DNA from: Ectothiorhodospiraceae bacterium
GTDB lineage: Bacteria; Pseudomonadota; Gammaproteobacteria; Nitrococcales; Aquisalimonadaceae
Reading direction: 5' to 3'
NCBI GenBank assembly: GCA_007125985.1
Contig: SLCE01000087.1
Coordinates: 1 to 32,675, forward strand
Length of the DNA: 32,675 bases
Shown: positions 1 through 8,088 of the stretch, one piece after another
Numbering within the stretch: the first letter of the stretch is position 1
Layout of the letters: each line of letters begins with the position of its first letter
The notes under the pieces: model-generated
What the model saw: only the letters and a program-made list of their open reading frames with translations
Databases searched by the model: none
What the model was told of the DNA's origin: nothing
Program-made: the position numbers and the translations under genes

Positions 1-2
1 GG

Positions 3-491
3 AAGGTGCTGCTGCTGTGCGCAAGCCTGTCAGTGGTGTTCTATCTGAACGCACCGGACCCGGAGGCCGACGACACGGCGGAGGGAGGAGCACCTGGCGA
101 CGACACCCCCGGCGCGCCGGCTCCGGAAGCCGCGGCGACAGAAACTGCGGGCCATCTGTTTTTCCAGCGTCTGGAAAAACCGCTCCAGGGGCAGCTGCTG
201 TGCCTGGAAATGCAGGACCACTACATGATTGTCCACACCGCCGGGGGTCGGCAGGTCATCCTCTGCCGCATGGCGGATGCCGCGCGGGAACTCGATGGCC
301 TTGGGCAGCGCGTACACCGTTCCTGGTGGGTGGCGGACCGCGCTGTCACCGCGCGGGAACGGCAGCAGGGCCGGCTGGTGCTGACACTGGTGGATGGACG
401 CCAGGTGCCCGTGGGCCGCACCTATCAGCCCGCCGTCACCCACCTGCCACTGGCCACCGGTGTTCCGGATCGGCCAAAACCGCCGGGCTGA
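3..491 (+). CDS. LytTR-domain DNA-binding regulator, membrane-anchored (C-terminal part)
   Basis: The reading frame is open to the left edge, so only the C-terminal ~162 residues are present. A hydrophobic stretch (about LLLCASLSVVFYL) at the start looks like the last transmembrane helix. A 30-residue linker rich in Asp, Ala, Pro and Gly follows. Then comes a LytTR DNA-binding domain: FFQRLEKPLQG, LCLEMQDHYM, a central RMADAARELDG, VHRSWWV and GRQVPVGRTY are typical of its beta-strand recognition fold. Known LytTR proteins bind promoter direct repeats and act as transcription regulators. The membrane-anchored form without a receiver domain is a common variant. The signal sensed would lie in the missing N-terminal part. 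The gene converges on the TonB receptor with only 12 bases between stops and no visible terminator hairpin. Confidence 0.8.
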   Translation, partial: KVLLLCASLSVVFYLNAPDPEADDTAEGGAPGDDTPGAPAPEAAATETAGHLFFQRLEKPLQGQLLCLEMQDHYMIVHTAGGRQVILCRMADAARELDGLGQRVHRSWWVADRAVTARERQQGRLVLTLVDGRQVPVGRTYQPAVTHLPLATGVPDRPKPPG

Positions 492-503
492 GCCGCCGCC
501 TGA

Positions 504-2564
504 TCAGAACCGAACGCGCATCCCGGCGAAGAAATTCCGTTCCGGCGCGGGCTCGTAGTAACGCCCCCCGGCCGCATTGACGCGGATATTGCTGAAGTAG
601 TCCTTGTTCGTGAGGTTGTTGACGGCGACAAAGGTTTCCACGTCCAGCCGTTCTGTGCGGGCGGTGGTACCGACACGGGCGTTCAGCACCCCGTAGCCCG
701 GTACGCGCTCCGAGTTGGCGTTGTCCGCATAGACCTGGCTGGCCACGAGACCGTCGAGGATGGCGTAGACATCACCCTCCCGCCAGGCCAGCTCCGCGAA
801 CAGGGCATGCTCGGGCAGGCCCGGCAGCCGGTTGCCGTCAAAGCGGTCATCGCCGTCCTGGAAGCGGCGGAAGCGATAGCGGGACCAGGTGTAGGCGCCG
901 GACACGGTGAGCTGCGGCGTGAGGAAGTATTCAATGCCTGCCTCGACACCGTCGCGTCGGGTACGGCCGGCATTATCAAATTCATCCACGCCGCCCTCGG
1001 ACGACACCACCACGATCTCATCCCGCGTTTCCACCCGGAACACGGCCACGTCGTAGCGGGCGTTATCGCCAAGGAAGCCCTTCATCCCCAGTTCGTAGTT
1101 CACCGCGCGCTGGGAATCAATATCGCGACTGAAACCCACCCCACCCTCGGCGTCCTTGATCTCGGTGAACGTGGGTGTCTCGAAGGCGGTGCCCACATTG
1201 GCGTAGGCACGGTGGTCATCCGTTAACTGATAGCCCAGCCCCAGCGTGCCACTGAGCTCATCAAAGTTGCGGCGACCACTGCCCACCTGATCACCAAAAC
1301 GGTCGTCGATGGACAGCCGCACATGATCGAAACGCGCGCCCAGCGTGGTGGTCAGGCGGTCGGTCAGGCGGAGATCCAACTGCCCGTAGGCGCCGATGTT
1401 GGTGCCCTTCTGCAGTTCGTCCTGGGTCTGGTTATCCCGGTCGCCTTCGGCGGTGACGGTATAACGCTGACGATCGTCCCGCTGGCGGGCCATATCCACT
1501 CCGGTCGTATAGCGCAGCGGCAGGCCACCGGCGTCGATTGCATCGGTGTACTGGGCACCACCGCCGAAAAACTCCCGGCCGTATTCTATTCGGCTTGGGA
1601 AAAACGTGCTCGGCAGCTGCTGCTCGAAATCCCGGTTGGCGTAGAAGACGTAGAGCGCGAGTTCACCCGGTAGGGTGCCGGCATCGTCATACCGCAGACC
1701 AACCCGCTGTTGCTCAACCTCCTGGCGTGAATCCACCTGCGCGGCCTGGCCGCCCGCCTGACGGGGGTTCTCCCGGGCCTCGGCACGGGTCAGCGCTGAA
1801 GGGTCCTGCCCCACCGGCTGATCCAGCGCGGTCACAACCATCGTCAGGCTGCGTTCCGGATCGATGGCATAGCCAACCTTGGCATTGAACAGGGATTTTT
1901 CCGTGCGGCTCTGATCCCGATAGCCGCCATACTGCATATCCCAGGCGCTGACGTGTGCGCTCCAGGGGCCGCTCTGCCCACCGCCGCGCAGCCCGTAGCG
2001 CTGAAAATCGTAGCTCCCGACCGTGCCCCGCAGTTCGGTGTAGGGCTGGGCAGGTGCATCCATCGTCCGCACATCAATCACGCCCCCGGAGGCGTTGCCG
2101 TACAGGGCCGAGGACGGCCCGCGGATCACCTCCACGGACTGGGCGGATTCCAGATCAATGGCATCGACCTGCGACTGGCCGTCCGGCAGGGTTTCCGGAA
2201 AACCATCGGCGAGGATGCGTACGCCGCGTATGCCGAAGGGCGCACGCGCACCAAAGCCGCGAATGGACAAACGCAGGTTCTGGGCAAAGTTGTACCGATT
2301 CTGGAAATAGACACCCGGCACGCGGTTCAGGGCCTCGTCCAGCTGCAGTTGCTGCCGGCCCTGCTGTAATTGTTCCTCGTCCACCACGCCCACGGCGGCG
2401 GGCGTGTCCTGGAGATCCCGGCCTATGCGCGGTGCGGTGACCACGATGGGGTCCAGCATGCCATCCTGCTGCCCCAGCACTGGGCCGGCGGGCAGCCCCA
2501 GCAGCGGGATCAGGGCCAGGCCAACCAAGCGGCCGAGCACGACGGTTTTCCTCTCCCAGTCCAT
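504..2564 (-). CDS. TonB-dependent outer-membrane receptor
   Basis: A 686-residue protein. The chosen ATG is followed by a Sec signal peptide (MDWERKTVVLGRLVGLALIPLLG, cleavage near VLGQ). Earlier in-frame ATGs at 2660 and 2594 would put Cys-rich, charged residues before the signal. Next come a TonB-box-like DPIVVTAPR and a plug domain with LSIRGFGARAPFGIRG, ILADGFPETLPDGQ and VEVIRGPSSALYGNASGGVI. The rest is a 22-strand-type barrel ending in the outer-membrane signature Arg-Val-Arg-Phe. The family imports siderophores, haem, cobalamin or other large ligands with TonB-ExbBD energy. The substrate cannot be read from sequence. I see neither a Fur box nor a B12 riboswitch in the 128 bases upstream. 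It lies downstream of the FAH-family gene on the same strand and may be read from it. Confidence 0.9.
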   Translation of the reverse strand: MDWERKTVVLGRLVGLALIPLLGLPAGPVLGQQDGMLDPIVVTAPRIGRDLQDTPAAVGVVDEEQLQQGRQQLQLDEALNRVPGVYFQNRYNFAQNLRLSIRGFGARAPFGIRGVRILADGFPETLPDGQSQVDAIDLESAQSVEVIRGPSSALYGNASGGVIDVRTMDAPAQPYTELRGTVGSYDFQRYGLRGGGQSGPWSAHVSAWDMQYGGYRDQSRTEKSLFNAKVGYAIDPERSLTMVVTALDQPVGQDPSALTRAEARENPRQAGGQAAQVDSRQEVEQQRVGLRYDDAGTLPGELALYVFYANRDFEQQLPSTFFPSRIEYGREFFGGGAQYTDAIDAGGLPLRYTTGVDMARQRDDRQRYTVTAEGDRDNQTQDELQKGTNIGAYGQLDLRLTDRLTTTLGARFDHVRLSIDDRFGDQVGSGRRNFDELSGTLGLGYQLTDDHRAYANVGTAFETPTFTEIKDAEGGVGFSRDIDSQRAVNYELGMKGFLGDNARYDVAVFRVETRDEIVVVSSEGGVDEFDNAGRTRRDGVEAGIEYFLTPQLTVSGAYTWSRYRFRRFQDGDDRFDGNRLPGLPEHALFAELAWREGDVYAILDGLVASQVYADNANSERVPGYGVLNARVGTTARTERLDVETFVAVNNLTNKDYFSNIRVNAAGGRYYEPAPERNFFAGMRVRF

Positions 2565-2692
2565 GTCCGTCAATCCAGTCCTGGTATCCGCCATGCACTG
2601 GCGGCAGTCATCGATCTTGCGGACGGCATCCTTGGCACACTGCCCCCTCGTCCGGGCCATCCCCTACGGACCGATTGCCCGACCACGTGCCG

Positions 2693-3538
2693 CTAGGCTT
2701 CGGCGGGTACCACGGTCTGTTCCTGATACCCGAGCCCGTCCACCTCCAGCCGGACCTGATCGCCGGGCCTGAGGAAGCGCGGCGGCTTCTGGCCCATGCC
2801 CACGCCGGCGGGCGTTCCGGTGCAGATGATGTCGCCCGGGTGCAGCGTCATGAAACGGCTGACATAGCTGACCAGATGCCGGACCGGAAAAATCATGTCA
2901 GCGGTGGTGCCGTCCTGGAACACCTCGCCATTCACCGCCGCGGTGAGCCTGAGCCCCTGGGCATTCGCAATCTCATCCGCCGTCACAAGCCAGGGCCCGA
3001 TGGGGGCGAAGCTGTCAGCACTCTTGCCCTTGACCCATTGCCCGCCCAATTCCAGCTGGTAGGCACGCTCGGAGACATCGTTGACAATGGTGTAGCCGAG
3101 CACATGATCCATGGCGGTCGCTTCGTCCACTCGCGTGGCCTTGCGTCCGATCACCACGCCCAGCTCCACTTCCCAGTCCAGCTTCTCGGACCCCGGGGGC
3201 AGCAGAATGGGGTCATAGGGGCCGGTGATGGCCGAGGTGGCCTTCATGAACATGATGGGCTGCGGCGGCGGTTCCGCACCGGACTCCCGCGCATGGTCCC
3301 GATAGTTGAGGCCGATTGCGATGAGTTTGCCCACCCCGGCAATGGGCGGACCGAAACCGTCCACCGTGCCCGCGGAAGGCAACCCGGCCAGGTTGGCCGC
3401 GGCAACGGTGGCGGTGACCCCGGGCAGCTTGTGGGCATGCAGATCGTCCACCAGTCCGGACAGGTCGTGGACGTTTCCGTCCCGGTCCAGGATCCCGGGC
3501 CGGGTTCTTTCACCCTGACGGTATCTGACGAGTCGCAC
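2693..3538 (-). CDS. Fumarylacetoacetate hydrolase (FAH) family protein
   Basis: The product has 281 residues when started at the GTG at 3538, which is preceded by a very strong ribosome site (GGAGGAGGATAACG). An in-frame ATG further upstream at 3610 has no such site. An N-terminal cap domain is followed by the FAH catalytic fold: IGLNYRDHA near residue 75, the metal-binding DWEVELGVVIG, NDVSERAYQ, GKSADSFAPIGPWLV and the C-terminal CTGTPAGVGMG. These are conserved in the 2-hydroxyhepta-2,4-diene-1,7-dioate isomerase, acylpyruvase and 2,4-diketo-3-deoxy-sugar hydrolase branch, which cleaves or isomerises beta-diketo acids with Mg or Mn. The exact substrate is undetermined. It starts 86 bases downstream of the photoreceptor stop, so it could be a weakly attached tenth gene of that operon or have its own promoter. 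None was convincing. Confidence 0.9.
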   Translation of the reverse strand: MRLVRYRQGERTRPGILDRDGNVHDLSGLVDDLHAHKLPGVTATVAAANLAGLPSAGTVDGFGPPIAGVGKLIAIGLNYRDHARESGAEPPPQPIMFMKATSAITGPYDPILLPPGSEKLDWEVELGVVIGRKATRVDEATAMDHVLGYTIVNDVSERAYQLELGGQWVKGKSADSFAPIGPWLVTADEIANAQGLRLTAAVNGEVFQDGTTADMIFPVRHLVSYVSRFMTLHPGDIICTGTPAGVGMGQKPPRFLRPGDQVRLEVDGLGYQEQTVVPAEA

Positions 3539-3624
3539 CGTTATCCTCCTCCTTCCATGCTTTGGGTTTTGTGGATTCACCATAGCAGGAAGACGGACCC
3601 GGAGGCGCATCTGAATGCATACAC

Positions 3625-4578
3625 CTAGCCCACAGCCTTATGCTCCGAACGCCAAGCCTTGAGCGACTCCACCATCTGCTCCAGCGGGTCGATAATCCGA
3701 ACCCGCTCCGGCGGACTGCGCAGCGCACGCAAGCCTGCACCACCAGCCCACAGGGCCACCGATGCGGGCAGCAGGTCACGCAATGCGGACAGGCCTTCCA
3801 CGGCCTGCGGCGCCGGATAGGCGGCGCTGAAGGATAATGCGACCACGTCCGCCTGGTGACGGTCCACCGCGGCAATGATTTCGGTCATGGGCATCTGCGT
3901 GCCGAACGAACGCACCTCTGCACCGTGCAGCGTCAGCACCGTCTGGACCATTAGCAGCCCCAGGCTGTGCAGCTCGCCGGGTAATGTGGTCAGCACCACC
4001 CGGGGAGCCTCGGTGTGCTGGGGCAGACTTCCCATGGCCTGTCTCAGCACATTCTGCACCTGTTCGGTGTAGAGATGTTCCTGGAAAATACTGATCTGGC
4101 CATGCGCCCAGGCAACACCCACCGCCTGGTTGGCCTGCACCAGCGTTTCCATCACAAACCGTTGCAGCCCCTGCGAGGCCAGTTGGTGCTGCAGGTAATT
4201 GGCCATGGCCTGGGGCTGGCCCTCATGCAGCAGGCGCAGCAGTCGGTCATGACCGTCCAGGGCCGAGTCCGCTACGTGCTCAGCCAACAGCCGGCGCAGG
4301 GCCTCGGGGTCCAGGCGCACCACGCGACCGGGCCGCAGGCCCTCATCCACCAGTCGTTTCACCAACCGCAACTGCTCCACCTGTTCCGGTGGATAGAGCC
4401 GGTCGCCACTGCTGTCACGCCAGGGCCTGGGAAAGCCGTAACGGCGCTCCCACACGCGCAGCACATCCTTGGACAGCCCGGTCTCCCTTTCCACGGTACC
4501 GATGGACAGACCGCCTTCGCCGGTAACAGTCATGTGCGCGCCAGGTCCTTGTGTTGTTGTTGACCCGTTCTTATCCAT
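3625..4578 (-). CDS. MerR-type B12-dependent photoreceptor regulator (CarH/LitR family)
   Basis: A 317-residue protein. Residues 25-70 form a MerR winged helix (SIGTVERETGLSKDVLRVWERRYGFPR). Residues ~90-185 form a helical bundle carrying the Wx9EH signature of CarH (W157, E167, H168). The C-terminus is a Rossmann cobalamin-binding domain with GELHSLG, whose H204 matches the lower axial ligand (H177 in Thermus CarH). In that family, adenosylcobalamin holds a DNA-bound repressor tetramer in the dark, and light cleaves the Co-C bond and frees the promoter. Thermus H132, the ligand formed after light, is Ala158 here, with His159 next to it. It is the last gene of a nine-gene coupled operon whose promoter carries GTACAAAA repeats, suggesting autoregulation. 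The ATG at 4578 overlaps the preceding gene by 8 bases and follows GGGGAAGGGC. An alternative ATG lies at 4533. Confidence 0.88.
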   Translation of the reverse strand: MDKNGSTTTQGPGAHMTVTGEGGLSIGTVERETGLSKDVLRVWERRYGFPRPWRDSSGDRLYPPEQVEQLRLVKRLVDEGLRPGRVVRLDPEALRRLLAEHVADSALDGHDRLLRLLHEGQPQAMANYLQHQLASQGLQRFVMETLVQANQAVGVAWAHGQISIFQEHLYTEQVQNVLRQAMGSLPQHTEAPRVVLTTLPGELHSLGLLMVQTVLTLHGAEVRSFGTQMPMTEIIAAVDRHQADVVALSFSAAYPAPQAVEGLSALRDLLPASVALWAGGAGLRALRSPPERVRIIDPLEQMVESLKAWRSEHKAVG

Positions 4579-5008
4579 GCCCTTCCCCTGCCTTGCCGAT
4601 GCGCTTGCGGATCATGCGCAGCAACGCGCCCAGCATCGGTAACTTCTCGTACAGTTCCTCGGCGGCATCCCAGTAATCGCGGTGACGGACCACCAGACCT
4701 TCGGCATTGAAACCGAAATGTGTGGAACCGTGGATGCACCATTCCTTGCCACGAAAGCGGAAACGGAAATCCCAGATCAGCACAGCCTGATCGTGATCCA
4801 CGATCTGTTGCAGGATCTTGAACCGTGGCTCTTGCAGATTGCGGAACATTTCCCGGTACACGTCCATTAGCCGGTCCCGCCCACACAACTCGTGAAACGG
4901 ATCCTTGAACCACGCATCCTCCGCGTACAGCTCCTTCAGTGCCCCGAGCGTGTCCGGCCCCAGCCCCTGGTAATAGGCGACCAGCGTATGCACGACATCG
5001 CGGTTCAT
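4571..5008 (-). CDS. NTF2-like (SnoaL-type) nuclear transport factor 2 family protein
   Basis: A small 145-residue alpha+beta protein. VVHTLVAYYQGLGPDTLGALKELYAEDAWFKDPFHE is the usual N-terminal helix pair and cone of NTF2/SnoaL folds. It is followed by GRDRLMDVYREMFRNLQEPRFKI and a curved sheet (AVLIWDFRFRFRGKEWCIHGSTHFGF). The charged C-terminal tail (MLRMIRKRIGKAG) is peripheral. The family includes isomerases, cyclases and non-catalytic binding proteins, so no reaction can be assigned. The start at 5008 overlaps the TGA of the SDR in an ATGA arrangement, so it is probably translationally coupled. A GTG/ATG start further upstream would run inside the SDR. Similar small NTF2-like genes accompany SDR/CFA/DUF1365 clusters, so a role in the same lipid or stress pathway is inferred from context only. 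Confidence 0.8.
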   Translation of the reverse strand: MNRDVVHTLVAYYQGLGPDTLGALKELYAEDAWFKDPFHELCGRDRLMDVYREMFRNLQEPRFKILQQIVDHDQAVLIWDFRFRFRGKEWCIHGSTHFGFNAEGLVVRHRDYWDAAEELYEKLPMLGALLRMIRKRIGKAGEGHG

Positions 5009-5772
5009 GCGCCCGTCCCCCGCCGCACCAGCGGCAGATACAGCCAATAGGGCAGAATCCGCAGCAGTTTCAACGGCCAGATCAGGCGCTTGGGGAACGC
5101 GATTTCGAAGCGGCCACGCTCAATGCCGCGGAGAATCCGCTCGGCCGCCGCCTCGGGCTCCATCAGGCCCGGCATGGGAAAGGTGTTGCGCTCAGTAAGC
5201 GGCGTACGCACGAAGCCCGGGTTGACCAGGTGCACGTTCACGCCCCGGGGCACCAGGTCCAGGTACAGCACCTCCGCCAGATTGATCAGCGCCGCCTTGG
5301 TGGGCCCATAGGTCAAGGCCTGCGGCAGACCGCGATAACCCGCCACGCTGGAAACCAGCGCCACGCCACCGCCATCCCGCAACAGCCCCGGCAGCAGGCA
5401 GGCCAGGCCGTTGGTGACGCCCACGACATTGGTCTCCATTGTGCTGCGGGCTTCCGCCGCATCCAGCTCCCAGGCCCGGGTCGGGCGCCAGCTCGCCGCC
5501 AGGAACACCACCAGATCGATACCGCCCCAGGCCGCCAGCACACGGTCCCGCGCCTGCACCCAGGCATCCGCGTCGGTCACGTCCAGCGGCATGGCCAGCG
5601 CCTGTGCACCATGCCGCTGGACGAAGGCGTCCAGGGGCTCTGCGCGGCGCGCACTGACCGCCACCCGGGCACCACGACGGATCAGGACCTCTGCCAGGGC
5701 AGCGCCGATACCGCTGCTGGCGCCGGTGAGCCAGACCCGCAGCCCACGCCAATCACTGATTCGGCGATTCAT
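5005..5772 (-). CDS. Short-chain dehydrogenase/reductase (SDR), probable membrane-associated
   Basis: A 255-residue classical SDR. The nucleotide-binding motif TGASSGIG is at residues 16-23, and DVTDADAW follows at the usual position. The catalytic set is S142, Y155 and K159 (in SSVAGYRG and YGPTK). The usual NNAG motif is replaced by VFLAAS, and the substrate loop starts at NPGFVRTPLT. The C-terminus carries a basic-hydrophobic segment (FPKRLIWPLKLLRILPYWLYLPLV) that may sit on the membrane, which fits a lipid or other hydrophobic substrate. Family members reduce or oxidise carbonyl/alcohol groups with NAD(P)H. Both ends overlap neighbouring genes in ATGA arrangements, placing it inside the coupled photoreceptor operon. 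An SDR next to a DUF3833 lipoprotein, a GPH transporter and a chalcone-isomerase-like protein recurs in stress-lipid clusters. Confidence 0.88.
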   Translation of the reverse strand: MNRRISDWRGLRVWLTGASSGIGAALAEVLIRRGARVAVSARRAEPLDAFVQRHGAQALAMPLDVTDADAWVQARDRVLAAWGGIDLVVFLAASWRPTRAWELDAAEARSTMETNVVGVTNGLACLLPGLLRDGGGVALVSSVAGYRGLPQALTYGPTKAALINLAEVLYLDLVPRGVNVHLVNPGFVRTPLTERNTFPMPGLMEPEAAAERILRGIERGRFEIAFPKRLIWPLKLLRILPYWLYLPLVRRGTGA

Positions 5773-6323
5773 CGGGCTGGCGACTCCCCGTTACCGGAGT
5801 CCACCCGCTGGAACTGCACCGTCACATGCCCAAAGGTGATGCCGTACCAGCTCATCCGGGCCCGGTTGATCAATGTGTCCTCGTCCACCAAGTGCATCCA
5901 GTCATCCATGGAGACGTTGAACGTACGCCCGCCAATGGGCTGCATCAGCGTGTAGCGCAGCCGCATGGCATTGCCGGCCACTTCGGCCTTACCGACACCG
6001 GCCACATCCGCCGCGCGGGCGTTGTAGGTGCCATCCGGCAGTCGGCGCAGCGTCCACACCCGCCGATCCGTGGTGCCGTCGTCGTAATAGAACTTCTCAT
6101 CCAGCGTACCCACGTTGCCTTCCCACCAGGCATCGATGGTGACCACGAAGCGCCGCTGTACCCGGCCGAAGCGGTCCACAAACAGACCATGAGCAATCAG
6201 TTCGCCGTCAAAGTATTCCTCCAGCACCAGTTCCGGGGAATCATCCCGGTAGTCCTCCACGCTGACCGAGGCGCAACCAACGAGCAGCAGAGACAACAAC
6301 AGCACGAGGACCAGGCGGTTCAT
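5769..6323 (-). CDS. DUF3833 family lipoprotein
   Basis: A 184-residue protein beginning MNRLVLVLLLSLLLVGC. This is a type II signal with lipobox LLVGC, so the mature protein starts at Cys17 or 18 and is lipid-anchored in the envelope. Asp is absent at +2 (Cys-Ala-Ser), which favours outer-membrane sorting. The mature part matches the DUF3833 pattern: a short N-terminal acidic segment, EYFDGELIAHGLFVDRFGRVQRRF, then TLDEKFYYDDGTTDRRVW and WMHLVDEDTLINRARMSWYGITFG. The fold is expected to be a beta-barrel/lipocalin-like sheet, and its function is unknown. The start at 6323 forms an ATGA overlap with the transporter stop. A longer frame back to 6374 lacks a signal peptide and was rejected. Its own stop overlaps the SDR start the same way. 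Confidence 0.85.
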   Translation of the reverse strand: MNRLVLVLLLSLLLVGCASVSVEDYRDDSPELVLEEYFDGELIAHGLFVDRFGRVQRRFVVTIDAWWEGNVGTLDEKFYYDDGTTDRRVWTLRRLPDGTYNARAADVAGVGKAEVAGNAMRLRYTLMQPIGGRTFNVSMDDWMHLVDEDTLINRARMSWYGITFGHVTVQFQRVDSGNGESPAR

Positions 6324-7576
6324 GGCGTGACTCCTTGAGTCGACAGAGAGGGAGCCGGAGCGTGCCAGCGCCAAAGCGCCAGTGCGGCCAGCAGTTTGAG
6401 TACACAGGGCAACAGGGCGTAAACGGCGGCCAGCGTCACCAGCCCCTGCTGTGCCCCGGGCGAGTAACCCAGCACCTGCAACAGCGGCAGACTGAGGCCC
6501 GCGGCCAGTGCCAGACTGAGTTTGCCCAGCAACGTCCAGAGGCCGAAGTAGCTACCCGTGGCGCGGGCGGGCGCAATACCGGCCAGCAGCACCGGAGGCA
6601 GCGCCAGGTCCGCGCCCAGCGCCAGACCACTGAGCAGGCAGATGATCAGAAAGGGCAGCACGTCGCCTTCACCCAGGGTGAACGCCCAGGCGAAGGCGCC
6701 GATGGCCATCAGCATGCCGCTCAGCCAGGCGTGGCGAACACCCACCCGGCGGCCCAGACGCACCCAGAGGGGCATCCCCACCACGCCGGCGAGGAAATAG
6801 GCCACCAGGAAGGGGCCTGCCAGGGCCGGCCGCTGCAGCACACCTTCCACGTAAAAGAGAAACAGCGTGGCCGGTATCGCCGCCGCCGTGCCATTCAGAA
6901 GAAAGATCACGGCCAGGCGCCGAAAGGCGGGATCGCGCACCGCCGGCCACCAGGAATCCGCCCCTTCAGGCCTCAGCTGCCGGACCACCGGCGTTGCCAA
7001 CAGCGTGATCAGGGCCGCGCCGAACAGCAGCAGGACAAAAGCACCGCTGAACAGGCCCATGGCTGTGGTCGCGGGCAGCCATAGCACGAGCACGGGCGGC
7101 ACCATGGCCGCCAGCATCACACCGACCAGGGAGAATGCCTCGCGGGTTGCCGTGATCCGGGTACGCCCCGCCGCATCAGATGCCAGCTCGGCCCCCCAGG
7201 CGTGGTAGGGAATGGTGATCAGACTGTAGCCGCTGTAGGCCAGCAGCAATGCGCACGACATCCAGAGGGCTACGCCCGCTGTCGCAAACGGAGGCGGATT
7301 GAACAGGGCGATAAAGCCCAACGCCAGGGCAGGCACCCCCAGCGCCATCATGCCGCGACGCCCCAGGCGGCCACGATCACTCCAGGCGCCGAACAAAGGG
7401 TCCTGCACCGCATCCACAACCCGCGCGCCCAGCAGCAACACCCCGATCAACGCCAGCGACAGGGTGGTTTCATCCGCATAGAACTTCGGCGCCAGAACAT
7501 AAACCGGTAACGCGGCCATGGTCAGCGGCAGCGAGATGGCGGCATACGCCAGTAGGCCTCGCCGGTTCAGGCTCAC
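6320..7576 (-). CDS. MFS transporter of the GPH (Na+/melibiose-like) family
   Basis: A 418-residue polytopic membrane protein with about 12 hydrophobic helices. Family features include GARVVDAVQDPLFGAWSDR in the first cytoplasmic loop, the GPH version of the MFS signature (D-x-x-x-D-P-x-x-G-x-x-S-D). PYHAWGAELASDAAGRTRI matches the WGAEL/RTR motif of the central region, and GADLALPPVLLAGI appears in the second half. GPH carriers classically co-import sugars with cations, but members in this kind of operon have no demonstrated substrate, and a lipid or lipid precursor is possible. The start is a GTG at 7576 overlapping the preceding TGA (GTGA), so it depends on coupling. It sits between the chalcone-isomerase-like and DUF3833 genes. 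Confidence 0.87.
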   Translation of the reverse strand: MSLNRRGLLAYAAISLPLTMAALPVYVLAPKFYADETTLSLALIGVLLLGARVVDAVQDPLFGAWSDRGRLGRRGMMALGVPALALGFIALFNPPPFATAGVALWMSCALLLAYSGYSLITIPYHAWGAELASDAAGRTRITATREAFSLVGVMLAAMVPPVLVLWLPATTAMGLFSGAFVLLLFGAALITLLATPVVRQLRPEGADSWWPAVRDPAFRRLAVIFLLNGTAAAIPATLFLFYVEGVLQRPALAGPFLVAYFLAGVVGMPLWVRLGRRVGVRHAWLSGMLMAIGAFAWAFTLGEGDVLPFLIICLLSGLALGADLALPPVLLAGIAPARATGSYFGLWTLLGKLSLALAAGLSLPLLQVLGYSPGAQQGLVTLAAVYALLPCVLKLLAALALWRWHAPAPSLSTQGVTP

Positions 7577-8088
7577 CGTGAATCACCCAGCAAAGCCGAC
7601 CGCAGCCTGCCGTTCCGGGTGCGCTCATCCAGCCAGATGGCAAAAAACGCTTCAGCAAACCCGGCCTCGGTGACATGGCCGACCTGCTCATCATCGTGAT
7701 AGAACAGAACGCCACCATTCCCATCCGCCAACCCGGTGAGGCGTTCTCCGCTGCGCACGGAAGGGAACACCTCGCGCATGGCGCGCTCCCAGCGGCTGAC
7801 CTCCTCCGCCGCATAACCGAGCCGTTCCAGTTCCTTGGCACTGGCTGCGGAAAGCTGTTCACCGGTGAAATCCCGCCGGTAAACAATCTCCAAAGCAAAC
7901 GGGCGTTCCGGTGAGTAGCGACCTTCCGGCGCCCAGAGGGTTGCCTGATACACATTGAAACCAAACCAGCGCAGATCCCCCTGCCCCACCGTCTCCATCT
8001 CTGGAAAGCGGTGTTCCACCGGATCCGGCAACGCCAATGTCTGGGCGGCCAGCAGACAACCCGCAATGCAGACCATCAACCTAATCAC
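7573..8088 (-). CDS. Chalcone-isomerase-like periplasmic protein
   Basis: A 171-residue exported protein. The GTG at 8088 was chosen because GGAGG lies at the right distance upstream. The ATG at 8076 is too far from it, and longer frames lack a signal. A Sec signal peptide (VIRLMVCIAGCLLAAQTLALP) precedes a chalcone-isomerase-like domain. That domain has HRFPEMETVGQGDLRWFGFNVYQATLW, ALEIVYRRDFTGEQL, FPSVRSGERLTGL and the C-terminal FFAIWLDERTRNGRLRSALLG. Bacterial members do not make flavonoids. The fold is related to fatty-acid-binding proteins, so lipid binding is plausible but not shown. The start overlaps the methyltransferase stop by 8 bases. The stop overlaps the transporter start. Confidence 0.85.
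   Translation of the reverse strand: MIRLMVCIAGCLLAAQTLALPDPVEHRFPEMETVGQGDLRWFGFNVYQATLWAPEGRYSPERPFALEIVYRRDFTGEQLSAASAKELERLGYAAEEVSRWERAMREVFPSVRSGERLTGLADGNGGVLFYHDDEQVGHVTEAGFAEAFFAIWLDERTRNGRLRSALLGDSR

Noticed and set aside
2565-2692. Possible Fur box or cobalamin riboswitch before the TonB-dependent receptor
   Set aside because: The segment is GC-rich without Fur-like AT palindromes. The short GCCAG/CAGTG words do not form the conserved B12-box core.
2675-3628. A 317-codon open frame on the plus strand opposite the FAH-family gene
   Set aside because: It covers the real gene antisense, lacks any recognisable domain, and the minus frame has a strong ribosome site and FAH motifs.
4939-5955. 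A 338-codon plus-strand frame over the SDR
   Set aside because: It has biased Arg/Gln/His composition and no motif. It crosses three real genes on the other strand.
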